Of a stretch of 64,000 nt of DNA, positions 37,155 through 49,369 are shown in pieces (within the stretch, counting starts at the first letter, position 1; every line of letters starts with the position of its first letter). The notes under the pieces are model-generated. The model ran no database searches, was not told where the DNA came from, and saw only the letters and a list, made by a program, of their open reading frames with translations. The DNA comes from Sapria himalayana. Its lineage: Eukaryota > Streptophyta > Magnoliopsida > Malpighiales > Rafflesiaceae. The stretch is taken from positions 35,161 to 99,160 of the forward strand of contig JAREIK010003009.1 of the NCBI GenBank assembly GCA_029783825.1. The letters run 5' to 3'. The position numbers and the translations under genes are program-made.

Positions 37155-38418
37155 AAATATATATATATATGACATTAATTAATTCTTTTCATATGTTATT
37201 AACATCAAATATAAAGGAAATTGAAAATTTTATATGAGAAGTTAGTACCTCTTAAATAGGTATATCCAAAAAACCTATATTAGGCATGCTATCTTTGCCT
37301 CATATGGGATGTGGACAGGCAAATGTTTCATTGAGTCAAAGAAATAAAAAAAAATATTCTCTCTAACTTTCATAAAATTTTTGGAATTTCTAACTAAAAT
37401 CTTCTTATATATTCCTTCTTGATTTTCATACAGGCAAAGTCTTAAAAGGATAAGCTCAACTCAGTTAGTGGTTCCCAAACATTCATTTGCATAAAATTCT
37501 AAAATGCTATTGGGATTAACCTCTACATAAAGACATGACAGTCATGACTTTTCATACAAAAAGTTTGTACTTCTTAAGTCCACACATCATCCCATATTTG
37601 ACATATAAACATCAAGAAATTTGAGATTTTTCACCCATTCACATATAGCTTGCTTACCATCTTATCCAAAGTGTAGCTTCCCTTTGAATATTTATCATTA
37701 GCATTCTTCTCTAACTCTTTTCGTTGGCAATATCAAATCCTTCATAGTTTTGATGTTGTCTTTTGTTTTTCCCTCAATGTTCATGATAGTATTGAAGGCA
37801 TTTTCAAACACATTTTTCTCTATGTGCATTACATCGAGATTATGATGAATCAGATTGGTACTCCAATAAGGCAAATCCAAAAATATACTACATTTCCTCC
37901 AACCCCAACCACTAGTTTTACAAATGTTGCTATTGATCTCTTCTGCATCAGCTTCAGTTACCTTTCTAAGTCCCAACATCTTGATGTGCTCTAAAATTTT
38001 TGTTCCATGCCTAATAGGAGGTGACTGGGAAGAAATTGTTTTATTCTTAATAAAGTTGTTTTTATTTCATCTGAAGGGATGATTATGAGGTAGAAATTTT
38101 CAATGATTATCAAACCATGATGTCTAATGACAATTTGGGAGTGAAAATGTATCTAAGTACTCCATACAATGCAGACAAGCTAATTTACCAATTATGCTTC
38201 ATCCAAACAATATTTATTATGCCGGAAAGTCACTAATAGTTTAAAACAATGATGTTCTCATTTAAAAATTCTATTTTTGAGACCCATCATATGTTTCAAC
38301 ATCTATCTCCCACAAGTGTTTCAATTCAGCTATTAGTGGGGAAGAAAACATTTATCTTATGCTTAGGGTTGTTCGACTCAGGTATAATTACTAACAAGAA
38401 AACATGAGGCTCTTTCAC
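35869..38418 (-). pseudogene. TNP2-type CACTA transposase, truncated and decayed (element C)
   Basis: On the minus strand the preserved part starts in the middle of the TNP2 core: PLIAELKHLWEIDVETYDGS (about 38335-38275), then TISDFPAY. It continues WGWRKCSIFLDLPYW and HNLDVMHIEKNVFENAFNTI (about 37905-37795). Next come KNVGNKSRVEGSICIAYLVE then EASNFCSHYF (about 37080-36990), GELQAAQAYIFLNCVAVAPFE (about 36855-36795), and an acidic C-terminus LEYESEDDDDDEDFTDL, reached by one frameshift and ending at 35869. The transposase-associated domain and the first part of the core are missing because element D interrupts the gene at 38418/38419. A (CA)n tract (37104-37152) lies at or near an exon edge. 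It is not functional. Confidence 0.88.
37104..37152 (-). repeat. (CA)n microsatellite in the transposase of element C
   Basis: About 23 CA units with one AA interruption are followed by an (AT)n tract (37157-37170). It is probably in the intron before the exon that reads KNVGNKSRVEG. Confidence 0.93.
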
Positions 38419-38429
38419 CACTACTAAAA

Positions 38430-39265
38430 ATTATGATAATTTCGACTGAAATACAGACGAAAAAAATTTGGTCGGTAATTGATGTCTAATACACGACTAG
38501 TTAGCGACCAAAAGAGGATATAGAAAAAAAAATTCTATCGACCAAATTTGTGACAAAATACTGACCATAATTACCAACCAAATATTTTTGGTCAGAAATT
38601 GGTATGTAGAATGGTTATCAAATATATTACCTACCATTTAACGACCTATCATTATAATTGATCAGTATAGTATTTTTTCCAAATTATTTATGGCTTAGCA
38701 CATATCAACCATTTACTGATCAAATATATATGTCGGTAATTACTGACCAATTCATGACCAATTTAGAGATCCAAAGAGGCACATCGAAGAAAAATACTTC
38801 CGACCAAATTTCCAACCAATTAAGGACCATATATTATAGATCAAATTTATTTGGTGGGTAATATGGTTTGTAAATAAAAAAGGAATTAGAGAAAAATATT
38901 CCCAAATGATTACCGACCATTAACGACCAAAAATATATAACAATTAAAAATTGTCGGTGAAGTGGTAATCCAATATATTTATAACATCGTAATTACTAAC
39001 CAAACTACTGACCGAATATTTAGGCCGGTAATTACTGATCATTTCACGACCAAATACTGACCATAACTTCCTACCAAAATATTTTTTGTCGGAAATTAGT
39101 CAGTAAATTAGGATGGAAATAGCGAATAGAAATTGACAACTAATTACTGACCAAAAACATATTATCATTAAAATTGGTCGGTAAAAATGACTTCCAAATA
39201 CTTATAATTTTTTTTCACCGACCTTTAAACAACCATAATTTTGGTCAGTAATTCAATGTTTTTAT
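38430..39265 (+). repeat. 5' subterminal repeat region of element D
   Basis: More than fifteen copies in both orientations of GGTCGGTAATTAC, ACTGACCAAA, CGACCAAATT and TTTTTGGTCAG occur here. They are the likely binding sites of this element's own TNPA-like protein. Confidence 0.9.
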
Positions 39266-39675
39266 TTTTTTGATTAGAAAATTATTTGCTAAGTCATTAT
39301 AACCTAAATCATCAAAACTCCATTTTTTTTGAATCAATGACGACAGTAAGCACGAAATCGCATAAATGTGATATTTCTTCTAAATCAATGTTTTTCTTTG
39401 TTCTTCGCCTTCAAATTGCATATACACATCTCCATCTCTCAGAATTATATATAGACATTCAGAATTTCATTTTTCAGTATATTTGGGTATTACCTTTTTT
39501 CTCCTCCTAATTTTTAATTTTTGCTTCAATTTCATTTAACCTGACATGATTTTTACTCGGCACAATTAATCAAACTATAATTTTTCATTTTTTAAAATTT
39601 GTTCATCTACTATTTATATTTTTAGGATTTTAGTGATTTTGATTTCAATTACATGATGTTTGCATCCGATTAATC
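39266..39675. other. 5' leader-like stretch of element D
   Basis: The base composition at about 39300-39450 is more balanced than its surroundings and it lies just inside the subterminal region, where the transposase promoter and first exon are expected. No protein family is recognised. Confidence 0.35.
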
Positions 39676-39679
39676 TTAA

Positions 39680-40270
39680 TGGTAATGGTTTATATTTATA
39701 TAATCATATGAAATTATGAATAAATGTCAATACTTTTAATATATATTATGATTTATGTTTAATCAAACTTTTAGTTAATGTTAATCTTAATTAATATGTA
39801 TAACAATATATATATAATTTTATAGATTTATATAATCGAATGATATTATGTACAAATTTCTATACTTTAATATATATAAATGTATTATATTATAAATATA
39901 CATTGATATATTTATATAAACATAAAATTATATATATATATATATATATATATTTACTTATGCATTAATGTTTATACATATCTATATAAAATTTACATTT
40001 AACTATCCATGTATATATTTTCTTATATAACAATTATGTAATATTAAATGATTATACAATTTTGTAAATATTTATATTACATATTATTTTTTATATAAAT
40101 ATAGAATATTTATAATGTTTATATAAATGTGATATATATACTATATATTATTTATAAAAGTGTTATATATAAATATAATAATATTTAAGTAACTTTATAA
40201 AATTATTTTATTCACAAATATTATATAGATACACGTTTTTAATTATATAATCATATGTCATTTTATGTAA
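39680..40270 (+). repeat. AT-rich palindromic block, copy 3 of 3
   Basis: It matches 6540-7015 (element A) and 17235-17745 (element B) through words such as TTTATATAATCATATG, CATTGATATRTTTATATAAAC and TAATATTTAAGTAAC. Its presence in element D is unexpected because the subterminal repeats of D belong to a different family. Confidence 0.7.
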
Positions 40271-40329
40271 AAGTATTTATAACTAGATTTATAAGAAAGT
40301 TAACTACTTTTCTAACTATATTTATAACT

Positions 40330-42203
40330 ATATATAACTAATTTGTAACCATATAATAATGTATAACTATATGTATAATTCTATATAATTATATTTCTAA
40401 AAAAAATACATTATATGTATACAAATATATAACTATTTATAATTATATTTTACTAAATCTATACCTATATAAAAGTTAAATATAATTATATCTTTAACTA
40501 TATGCATATTTATAACTATATGTGTATAACTATATATAAATATTTGTATAAATATGTAAAACTCTATATAATTAAATATAACAATATTTGTAACTATATA
40601 TACATATATGTATTCATAAAATTAAATTAAAATATTTGTTTATAATGTTGTATATATTTATGTATGACTACTTATCACTACTTGTATAAATATATCTATA
40701 TATAACAATTTGTTTAATTATATAACTATTTATAACGATATATATGATATGTAAAATAATATTTAACTATAAATATTTGTATCTTACTATGTGTATAACA
40801 TTAAAAGTTTTATGCATAATTATATTTAAATATTAAATTTACAACTTATATTTAATATATATTTGTATATAGTAGTATATAAAAAAGTATTTTACTATAT
40901 GTATAACTATACATAACTATATGTAATAATATATAAAATAAAATTAACAAATATATAAACTTACAAGTATAAATATACGTTTAACTATGTGTAACTATAT
41001 GTATAGTCACATGTAACAATATTTATAATTACATGTATAACAACATACAACATTATGTTAAACTATATGTATATAACTATATATAAAAATTTGTATAACT
41101 AAATAAATATCTATATAATTATATATAACTATATTTGTAACTGTAAATACATTTATGTATTAATATAATAAAAGCAAAAAAAAATTTTATAACGTTGTTT
41201 ATATTTATGTATAACCACTAATAACTACTTGTATGAATGAATCTATATATAACTAAATGTTTTATTATATATAACTATATATATTATATGTAAAATAATA
41301 TATAACTATAAATAATTGTATCTTACTATGTGTATAACTTTAAAAGTTTTATGCATAATTATATTTAAATATTAAATTTACAGCCTATTTTAAACTATAT
41401 TTGTATATAGTAGTATATACAAAAGTAATTTACTATATCTATACCTATACATAACTATATGTATAAATATAAAAAATTAAATTGACAAATATATAATCCT
41501 ACATGTATAAATATATGTTTAACTATATGTGTAACTATATGTATAACCACATGTAACTATATTTATAATTACATGTATAACAATATACAACATTATTTTA
41601 AACTACATGTGTATAACTAAATATAAATTTTTGTATAACTAAATAAATATCTATAATTTTATATAACTATATTTGTAACTATATATACATTTTTGTATTA
41701 ATATAATTAAAGCAAAATATTTTTTTATAACATTGTTTATATTTATGTATAACTACTTATAACTACTTGTATGAATATATCTTTATATAACTATAAGTTT
41801 AATTATATATAACTATTTATAACTTTATATATTATATGTAAAATTATATATAATTATAAATAATTGTATCTTACTTAGTGTATAACTTTAAAAGTTTTAT
41901 GCAAAATTATATTTAAATATTAAATTTATAGCTTATATTTAATATATATTTGTATAGTATTATAGTAATGTATAACTATACATTACTATATGTATAAATA
42001 TATAAAATTAAATGAACAAAAAAATAAACCTACATGTATCAATATACGATTAACTATATGTGTAACTATATGTATAACCACATGTAACTATATATATAAT
42101 TACATGTATAACAACATACAACATTATTTTAAACTATATATGTATAACTATATATAAATATTTTTATATCTAAATTAATGCCTATATAATTATATATAAC
42201 TAT
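40330..42203 (+). repeat. Tandem repeat with a period of about 540 bp, over three copies
   Basis: The marker word ATCTTACT starts at 40781, 41320 and 41868, giving spacings of 539 and 548 bases. Each unit also has AAAAGTTTTATGCA about 25 bases later and ACATGTATAACAACATACAAC or a close variant further on. Units consist almost wholly of A and T with TAACTATATGTATAAC words. The block lies directly upstream of the transposase gene. Confidence 0.88.
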
Positions 42204-42235
42204 CATTAAAAACAATTGCTTGTGTTAAATAAAAT

Positions 42236-42355
42236 GATTTTTTTAACTAGTTATGGAAGATGGTCGTGGATGGATGTACAATGGTCGAATTGTGCATGGA
42301 ATTGTGAATGGATGTACAATGATTTTTTTTAACTAGTTATGGAAGATGATCGTGA
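42236..42355 (+). repeat. Short direct duplication at the transposase start of element D
   Basis: The segment TTTTAACTAGTTATGGAAGA occurs at 42241 and again at about 42328, about 87 bases apart, with GATGTACAAT words between. The first copy carries the start codon region of the transposase and the second is followed by a deletion of most of the N-terminal domain. Confidence 0.85.
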
Positions 42356-45300
42356 ATGATTTTTTAATAGTTGTAAAATAAGTGGGCATGCTCGCTACAA
42401 GCAAAATGTTAGGGGTTCTGGAAATAAATTGTATATACATAAGTTGAAGGTGCCATATAAAAAGATGCACTATTGTCCAATAACACCTAGGTTGCAGAGA
42501 TTGTATGCATCAACCATAATAGCTAATGAAATGATGTGACATTCATAGCATCATATAGAGGACGTTATGATGTGTCAACCTACTGATGCTCCTGCTTGGA
42601 AACAATTTGATGGGTGTTTTCCTGATTTTTCTTCTGAAGTTATAAATGTTAGGCTGGATTTATTTGCTGATGGTTTTCAGCCATTTGGTCAATCAGGACA
42701 ACAATATTCTTTGTGGCCTGTGGTGGTGACCCCATATAATTTACCTCTAGACTTATGTATGAAGGAGGAATTTATGTTTTTGACTATGTTAGTGTCGGGG
42801 CCTACGAAACCAAAGGAAAAGATAGATGTTTTCTTGTAGCCATTGATAGTAGAGTTGTATAGTATTTGGGGTGTTGGGGTTCAAATTTATGATATTTCCA
42901 AACTATAAAATTTTCAGATGCAAGCTACCCTCAAGTAGACTATAAATCACTTTCCAGCGTATTCTATGATGTCTGGGTGGAGTACAACTGGTATGTTAGC
43001 ATATCGCCGTTGTATGAAAAATTCTGATACTTTTAGATTAATTAAGATCTGAAAATAGTCATGGTTCGACAACAATCAGAAGTCTTTGCTCATTAATCAT
43101 ACGTATCTATGTAATAAAAAAAGACTTCGTTAAGAATAGAAAGGTTATTAAACAATTCTCAGGGATTAGATTTGGGATGATATTCTATAAGAATTGAATA
43201 AAAGAGTGTTGAGGAAGGTAATAGATGTTGACGTTGAGATTGTGAATGTAGCTATATCTAAGATTGTGGGTGGAATAAGAGAAGTATTTACTGGGATTTG
43301 CCCTACTTGTGTGAACACTTGCTCAGGCACAATCTTGATGTTATGCATATCGAGAAGAATGTGTTTTACAATATTTTCAATACAGTGTTTAACATTCCAG
43401 GAAAAACTAAGGACACTTACAAGTCAAGAGATAAGTTAAATAAATATTGTTGTCATCCTTAATTTACAAAAATTCTTGTCACCAATAAATACCTTGATGT
43501 ACCATTTCTTCTGAATAAATCACATAAAAAGGTTGTGTTGGAGTGGGTAATATAACTTAGAGTTTCAGATGGGTATGCTTCTAATCTGGGGAGATGTGTG
43601 GATATGAAAACACTTAAGATGTTTTGCATTAAGTGTCATGATTGTCATGTATTCATACAAATGTTATTACCAATTTTTCTTCGAGAATTTCTGCCTAATA
43701 GAATATGTGAGCCCTTAACTGAGATTTCTTTATTCTTCAAGCAATTGACTTTTCTTCATTGATTGATGAGGAGTTGAGGAATTTAGATGAATAAATTCTA
43801 GTCATCTTATGCAATCTTTAGAAAATCTTCCCGCCTAGTTCTTTTTGACTCAATGGAATATCTTCCAGTGTACTTGGCTTACGAAGCTATGATTGCTGGT
43901 CTTATCCATTATCGTCGGATTTATCCTTTAGAAAGGTAATATTAATTTAGTAAACCAATTCTTTTTCAATATATATATTTATATATACATAAAAATGACT
44001 TGTAATTTCAATAATTTTTTTGTAAATACTTGAGGAAAATAATGCATACAAAAATGAATAAGGTTCAGGTTAAGAGTTCTATATCAATAGCATATATTAT
44101 GGATGAAGCTACAAAATTTATATCATTTTATTTCAAAGAAGGAGATCCAACTCTTCCACTTAAGGAAAAGCGGAATAAGGTTTATCTTTATGACAATGTA
44201 GATAATGAAATGTTTGAAATTTTCAAGCCTTCGGGTAATGAAATTAATGCTGAAGGTAAAAGATATCAAGTCGACTATGAATATATGGCAGCTCATCTAT
44301 ATGTCCTATTGAATTGTCCAGAGGTTCAACCATTCATTGAGTAAGTATTTTCTAATAGTCAAATGATATCTATTATTCATTATAATTTACTATTTCCTAT
44401 CAATGTATCAATTATTTTTAATTTCTTTTTTAGTGATTTTGTTATAGATAAACATAAAGAATTTCCAAACATGAATGAAGAAGTAATTAATGCTATGACG
44501 GAAAAAGAATTTCCATCATTTTTTGAAAAATATGTACGTTTACTTATAATAAAAATCACAAAATAATTGTATTGTTCTAATAAAAATTTATAATTGTAAT
44601 CTAAATAATCCACATAATTTTTATTGCAAGTTCATATTCATGCAAATAAAATTTCCAATCATTATCTTCAATGTATAGCACGAGGTCCCCTAAGAGAGGT
44701 TAAAACATACAATGTTTACTGTGTGAATGGCTTTAATTTTCACACTAAATCATATGGTAGCTTCTGGGCAACAGATAATACGAGGGTATTCATTAAAGGT
44801 TCTGTATACAATGAAACCAAATATGACTATTATGGGACTCTAGTTAAAGTGATCGAGTTAGAATTTGAAGCCCACCCAATTAAAAAAACTATGGTATTCA
44901 AATGTGAATAATTTGATCCAACACCACATGTTGATATTGTTTTCCATCCTCGATATAAACTTGTCAATGTGCACGATAAAAACTGATTCAGCAAGTATGA
45001 ACCTTTTGTCTTAGCAGTACAAGCATCATAGGTTTATTATTGTGAATATTCGGGTTGGACTGGTCCTAGAAATGATTGGAAAGTTGTGTGCAAGATAAAA
45101 GCAAGGGCTCACATTGACATCCCCACATCACCACGTACTAATTTCTTAGAACCAACTTTTCAAAATGATGATAATGATGTTATAATTAAAGCTGTGGTGG
45201 GGGACGAAGATGTCCTTTTAGTCACATCTTCTGAGATGGATACAAGTGGGGATGTAGATGTTGATGATAATTTAATTGATTATGAGGAAGAAATGAGTGG

Positions 45301-45382
45301 TGAAGAGGAGTTTGAAAATTATGTTAGTACATTTGAAGAAGAAGACGAATCAGATTTGAATGATTTTGATGAGAATGAGTAG
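42253..45382 (+). pseudogene. TNP2-type CACTA transposase, best preserved copy (element D)
   Basis: This would be the catalytic transposase of element D. It begins at ATG 42253 with MEDGRGWMYNGRIVHG, the start of the transposase-associated domain, but most of that domain is absent. From 42456 it reads KKMHYCPITPRLQRLYAS, then the TNP2 core: FADGFQPFGQSGQQYSLWPV (about 42663-42722), YNLPLDLCMKEEFMFLTML, EKIDVFL, and FPAYSMMSGWSTTGML (about 42955-43000). The DUF4218-like part has SMEYLPVYLAYEAMIAGLIH (about 43853-43910) and ends at a GT donor at 43936. Later exons give KMNKVQVKSSISIAYIMDEA (44051-44110), YEYMAAHLYVLLNCPEVQPF (44278-44335), FVIDKHKEFPNMNEEV and DUF4216-like CVNGFNFHTKSYGSFWATDN (44720-44780), then an acidic tail to 45382. 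The acceptor expected at 44025 reads TGTAA instead of TGTAG. A handful of in-frame stops and frameshifts remain, so it is probably inactive. Confidence 0.9.
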
Positions 45383-45454
45383 ACAGTGAGATTTATGTTA
45401 TTTTAATTGTTAATCATTTTTTTATTTACATTTCCTTATGTATTTTTTGTAGGT

Positions 45455-47186
45455 ATGGCACATGGAAGTGGTAGAGGCAGTACATTGTAAGGTCGTATGA
45501 GTTATGGTATAGGCAGCACCATCTCAGGTATGCCCAAATTGGTAGAGGGTCATGTGTGGAAGAGACGCCACAGTAGATAGAGAAGGTTATGAATGTACCA
45601 CAGCAGCAGCATCAGCTGACTAATCCACATAATGGTCCTGAGATTTTGATGAATGATCAAGAGACATGGGATGGAGAGGAGGGAGAGGATGAAGATGTTG
45701 GAGAGTCTTCCTCAGAGCACGCTACAGATGAGACTCTTCCTATTGCTAAGTTTGATCCGACAATTGATAATCTGTAAGATATAAAACTTAACAAATGATT
45801 TATCAATTTATTAATTTATTTCTTACTCGCTAATAAAATTTTGGTTACAAATTGATGTTAGAGCCATCTGGTTCTATTTATAGGGTTTCGAGGTCAATTT
45901 TCAAAAAGTGCTTTAAACCTAATGGACATAATTGAAAGTCACTAACAAATAGAGACAAATTGGTGATTTGGAGAGAATTTAATGTAAATATTACTACCTA
46001 AAAATTTTTACATCTTTTATTTATTTTTTTGTTCACTGATTAAAAATTGTTTATTTATAAATATAAAAAGTTTACAGGTGGACACAGCCAAAGGAATCGA
46101 TCAAAAGTTTGTTCTACAAATATGCTGTCAGTCAGTATAAAGACACCGTGTACGTGATCAAAGATAAATGGCTGAATAAGAAAGAAAAAGATTCAATTGT
46201 CCCGGATTATGTTTTTGATGAGTGGCATTGCATATAGGAAGATCCGGATTATAAAAAGAGGAGTGCTAAACAAAGCGGCGATCTTCGCTCAGAGCAGGCT
46301 GGAGAGGGTAGTGGCATGTCTACATACACTTGTGGATCTTGCTCTATGCTTGAGCACAAATGAGAATGGGTATTATTTCTAATTTATACTTTTTATGTTT
46401 ATTACTTTGTGAATTGTGTTCAATTATGCCTAAATTTCATTTCTCATAAGGAATTTTTTTTCAATATATATAAAGTTTGTATTGTGTGTAATTATATACA
46501 TGCAATGAGGGTAAGAAGCTCAGTGCTCCTCACTTATTCAGATATATGCACATGAAGGCTCTTGATGATCAGACTTTCATTGATTAGAGATCTCGTGCAG
46601 CAAATGTAAGTTCAAACAAAAAAAATTAATTTTTTTTTGTTTGAATATAAATTGAAATACATTTCATACATTTTTATTAGGCGAAATATTAGGAAATGTT
46701 AGCTGTTGCACTCAGGTGTATTCCTAGTCTATTTCATGTTCATGTGACGGTGTAACAGGCAGTTCTCATTCATCAGCTTCACCAGTTGATGTGAATTAGA
46801 TTTGGTATGTGGCTGTTGATGGCAAGGAGAAGATGCCCATCTATAGCATTGGTTCGTTGGCATCATCATTCTACTCGCATAGACGACCAGACTATGAAGC
46901 TGAATTTTTAAGACCAGTTTCAAATTTGTTCTCGAAGATGAATGAATTTTAGGATACGATGCAAAATTCGATATAGTTTCAGGTGGCTGATACCAAGCAA
47001 TGCATGATCGACAATGAGGAATATAGGGATGAGTTGTGAGTGTATTTTGATTGGCTTACAAAGAAGTTTCAGGAAAGAGGACTACAATTCAACCCTGATG
47101 ATCTACCTCGGATTGTTTGGAATAATGCTCCAGCTACAGCATCTACTCCATCAACTACAGTAGCACCTACAGCAACCGTATCATGA
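45455..47186 (+). pseudogene. TNPA-like / Transposase_24 gene (element D)
   Basis: It starts at ATG 45455, 72 bases after the transposase, with MAHGSGRGSTL, the Gly/Arg-rich start seen in element C. A Gln-rich and acidic part follows (45589-45777: VPQQQHQLTNP, DGEEGEDEDVGE). After introns come WTQPKESIKSLFYKYAVSQY (about 46078-46138), KDTVYVIKDKWLNKKEKDS (about 46140-46195), DLRSEQAGEGSGMSTYTCGS (about 46280-46340), then KKLSAPHLFRYMHMKALDDQ (about 46512-46570) and TFID. The C-terminal part has KEKMPIYSIGSLASSFYSH (about 46820-46880) and a Thr/Ala/Pro-rich end at a stop at 47184-47186. A few stops are present. The family role is binding to subterminal repeats, here presumably the GGTCGGTAATTAC motif. 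Confidence 0.8.
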
Positions 47187-47189
47187 TTA

Positions 47190-47529
47190 GCAGTAGCAGA
47201 CAGCTCTACCCCAATACCCAATATCTCATCGTGTGGACTAGAATGTCACATCATAATGATTACGAAACTAGGTTGGATGATTTAGTGTATTACACACATT
47301 TTCTTTCAATGCCTTAAACTTTGATTTTGGATTTTATTTTTTTATTTTATCTAGATGTTTTTAATATTTATATGTAGTATATATAATTTTTTTCTAGAGT
47401 TAATTAAATTTTTATTTTGTTTTTTTATCTGTAAATTTTTATACAGGTATTGAATCAAAACTAGAAGCAAAATGATTATTTTTTTTGTGTTTAATGTTCC
47501 AATTTCTGCGGTATCTCTGTATCTGCAGA
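47190..47529. other. 3' untranslated stretch of element D
   Basis: This is non-coding, AT-rich sequence between the TNPA-like stop and the 3' subterminal repeats. Nothing else is recognised. Confidence 0.5.
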
Positions 47530-48112
47530 AATTCTACAAAAAAATTTCGGTCGGTACTTACCGACGTAATTACGACCAAACTAATCAAAATTTTTTTAAT
47601 ATCAATGGTCGATAAAAGATCACCAAATGATCGATAATTCTTTTGGAGATTAATTACAGGCAAATGATTTTCAAAAATTTTGATCAGTTTTTTGTCGTAA
47701 TTTTTTAGGTTTTTACCAACCGTTTTGTGACCATTTACCATCCTAATTCTTTTGGTTGGAATATGGTCTGAATATCATCGGTTTTTTGTTGGTAAATGGT
47801 CAGTAAATTGTCGGTAATTACTGACCATTTGGAGACCATTTAACCTAATTCTTTTGGTCAAAAAATGATCGGAATATCATCGGATTTTGTATGTCGGTAA
47901 ATGGTCTCCAAAATGGTCGGTAATTACCGAGCATTTGGTGATGAATTGCCGACCTTATTTATTTGGTTGGTAAATTGTAAGAATATAGTTGATAAATCTT
48001 TGTCGGTAGAGGATCCTTAAATGGTTGGTAATTTCCCAACCGACTGATCTTTCATTGGTAAAAAATTTAGCAACGAGCAAAATTGTGACCAAATTTTTTG
48101 GTCAGTAAATGG
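47530..48112 (+). repeat. 3' subterminal repeat region of element D, ending without a terminus
   Basis: Repeated GGTCGGTAATTAC, TGGTCAGTAAAT, ATGATCGGAATATCATCGG and ACCGACC words fill this stretch. The first bases (47534 onward, CTACAAAAAAATTTCGG) look like a CACTA terminus in forward orientation. At the right end the motif GGTCAGTAAATGG passes directly into the GATA array. Confidence 0.85.
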
Positions 48113-48642
48113 ATATAAAAACAAATAGCCAAATACACATATAAATAGATAAATAGATAGACATATAGACAGATAGACATATAGTTAGTTAGTTAGTTAG
48201 ACAGATAGACATATAAATAGATAAATAATTATACAGATAGATAGATTGATACTCAAATAATATAGAGATAGATAAACAGATAGATAGATACTAAAATATT
48301 ATAGAGACAGATAGCCAGATAGATACATAGATAGATAGATAAATATCTAAGTAGATAGATCAACATATATACAAATAGATAGATTGATAAATAGATAGAT
48401 AGATTGATCGACAAAAATATATAGATCGAAAGACTAATAGTCATATAGACATATTGACAGAGAGACGGATAGACACATATATAGAAAGACATATAGATAG
48501 ATTAATAGATATACAGATAAACATTTAGATAGATGGAGAGATATACAAATAGAGATATAGATAGAAAGTTAGATAGATAGATAGAAAGATAGACAAATTG
48601 ATAAATAGATCAATAGATAGATTGATAGATTGTCAAATATAA

Positions 48643-48679
<37 letters not shown>

Positions 48680-49369
48680 GAGTTCTACTGATAGACAGAT
48701 AAATAGATAGATTGATAAAAAAATAGATATATGGATATTCGATAGATAGTCAGATAGATTTATTGATCGATAGACAAATAGATAGACAATTAGACAAATA
48801 AACAGATAGATATATAGATAGAAAGCCATATAAACATATAAATAATTAGATAGATAGACATATAGATAGATCAATATACATATAGATAGATAGACAGATA
48901 GACAAGTAGATAGATAGATAGATTGAAATATATATAGATATACAGATAGATCGATAGATAGACATATAGATAAATAGATAGATATCTAAAAGATAGATAG
49001 AGAGATAAATAAATAGTTAGATATATAGATAGATAGACAGATAGATAGATAAAAAGAAAGACATATAGATAGATATACAGATAGACCGATAGACAGATAG
49101 ATGGATGGATAGATGACCAATAGATAGATAGATAGATATAAATATAGAAAGATAGATTCACAGATAAATAGATAGATAGTTAATTAGATAGATAGATAGA
49201 GATATAGTGAGAAAGTGAGAGATTGAAAAAAAGACTCGCAGAGAGACAGAGAGACAGATAAAGAGACACAAAGAGGGATAGAGAGACTAATAGATAGATA
49301 AAGAGATACATAGATAGGTAGTTAAACAGATATACAAGTACACAAATATATAGATTGACAGATAGATAA

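Larger units (their letters stand above)
30376..38418 (-). mobile_element. CACTA element C, minus strand, truncated
   Basis: The left edge reads TATTACAAAAAAAACATCA at 30376, which fits a CACTACAAAAAAA terminus with two C-to-T changes. The genes are on the minus strand, so this is the 3' end of the element. Subterminal repeats of a different family (AGAGATGGATTAGTGATGG, ATCTCTAATTAGAGAT) follow. A TNPA-like gene (33181 to about 31085) and a TNP2 transposase (38418 to 35869) are read leftward. The transposase stops abruptly at 38418, where CACTA element D begins, and its N-terminal part is not found elsewhere in the window. Element D therefore appears to have inserted into C, and the remainder of C was lost or moved. 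Confidence 0.82.
38419..48112 (+). mobile_element. CACTA element D, nested in element C, lacking its 3' terminus
   Basis: The left end CACTACTAAAAATTATG at 38419 is an intact CACTA terminus, preceded by CAC. It is followed by subterminal repeats of the form TTTGGTCGGTAATTACTGACC. On the + strand lie a TNP2 transposase (42253-45382) and a TNPA-like gene (45455-47186), the best preserved pair in the window. The same GGTCGGTAATTAC motif fills 47530-48110, as expected for the 3' subterminal region, but no TAGTAGTG terminus is found before the sequence passes into the inverted GATA array at about 48113-48122. The element is about 9.7 kb as seen. The loss of the terminus coincides with the change in array orientation. 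Confidence 0.88.

Noticed and set aside
43166..43348. Minus-strand frame in element D
   Set aside because: It is the shadow of the + strand TNP2 region and has no family support.
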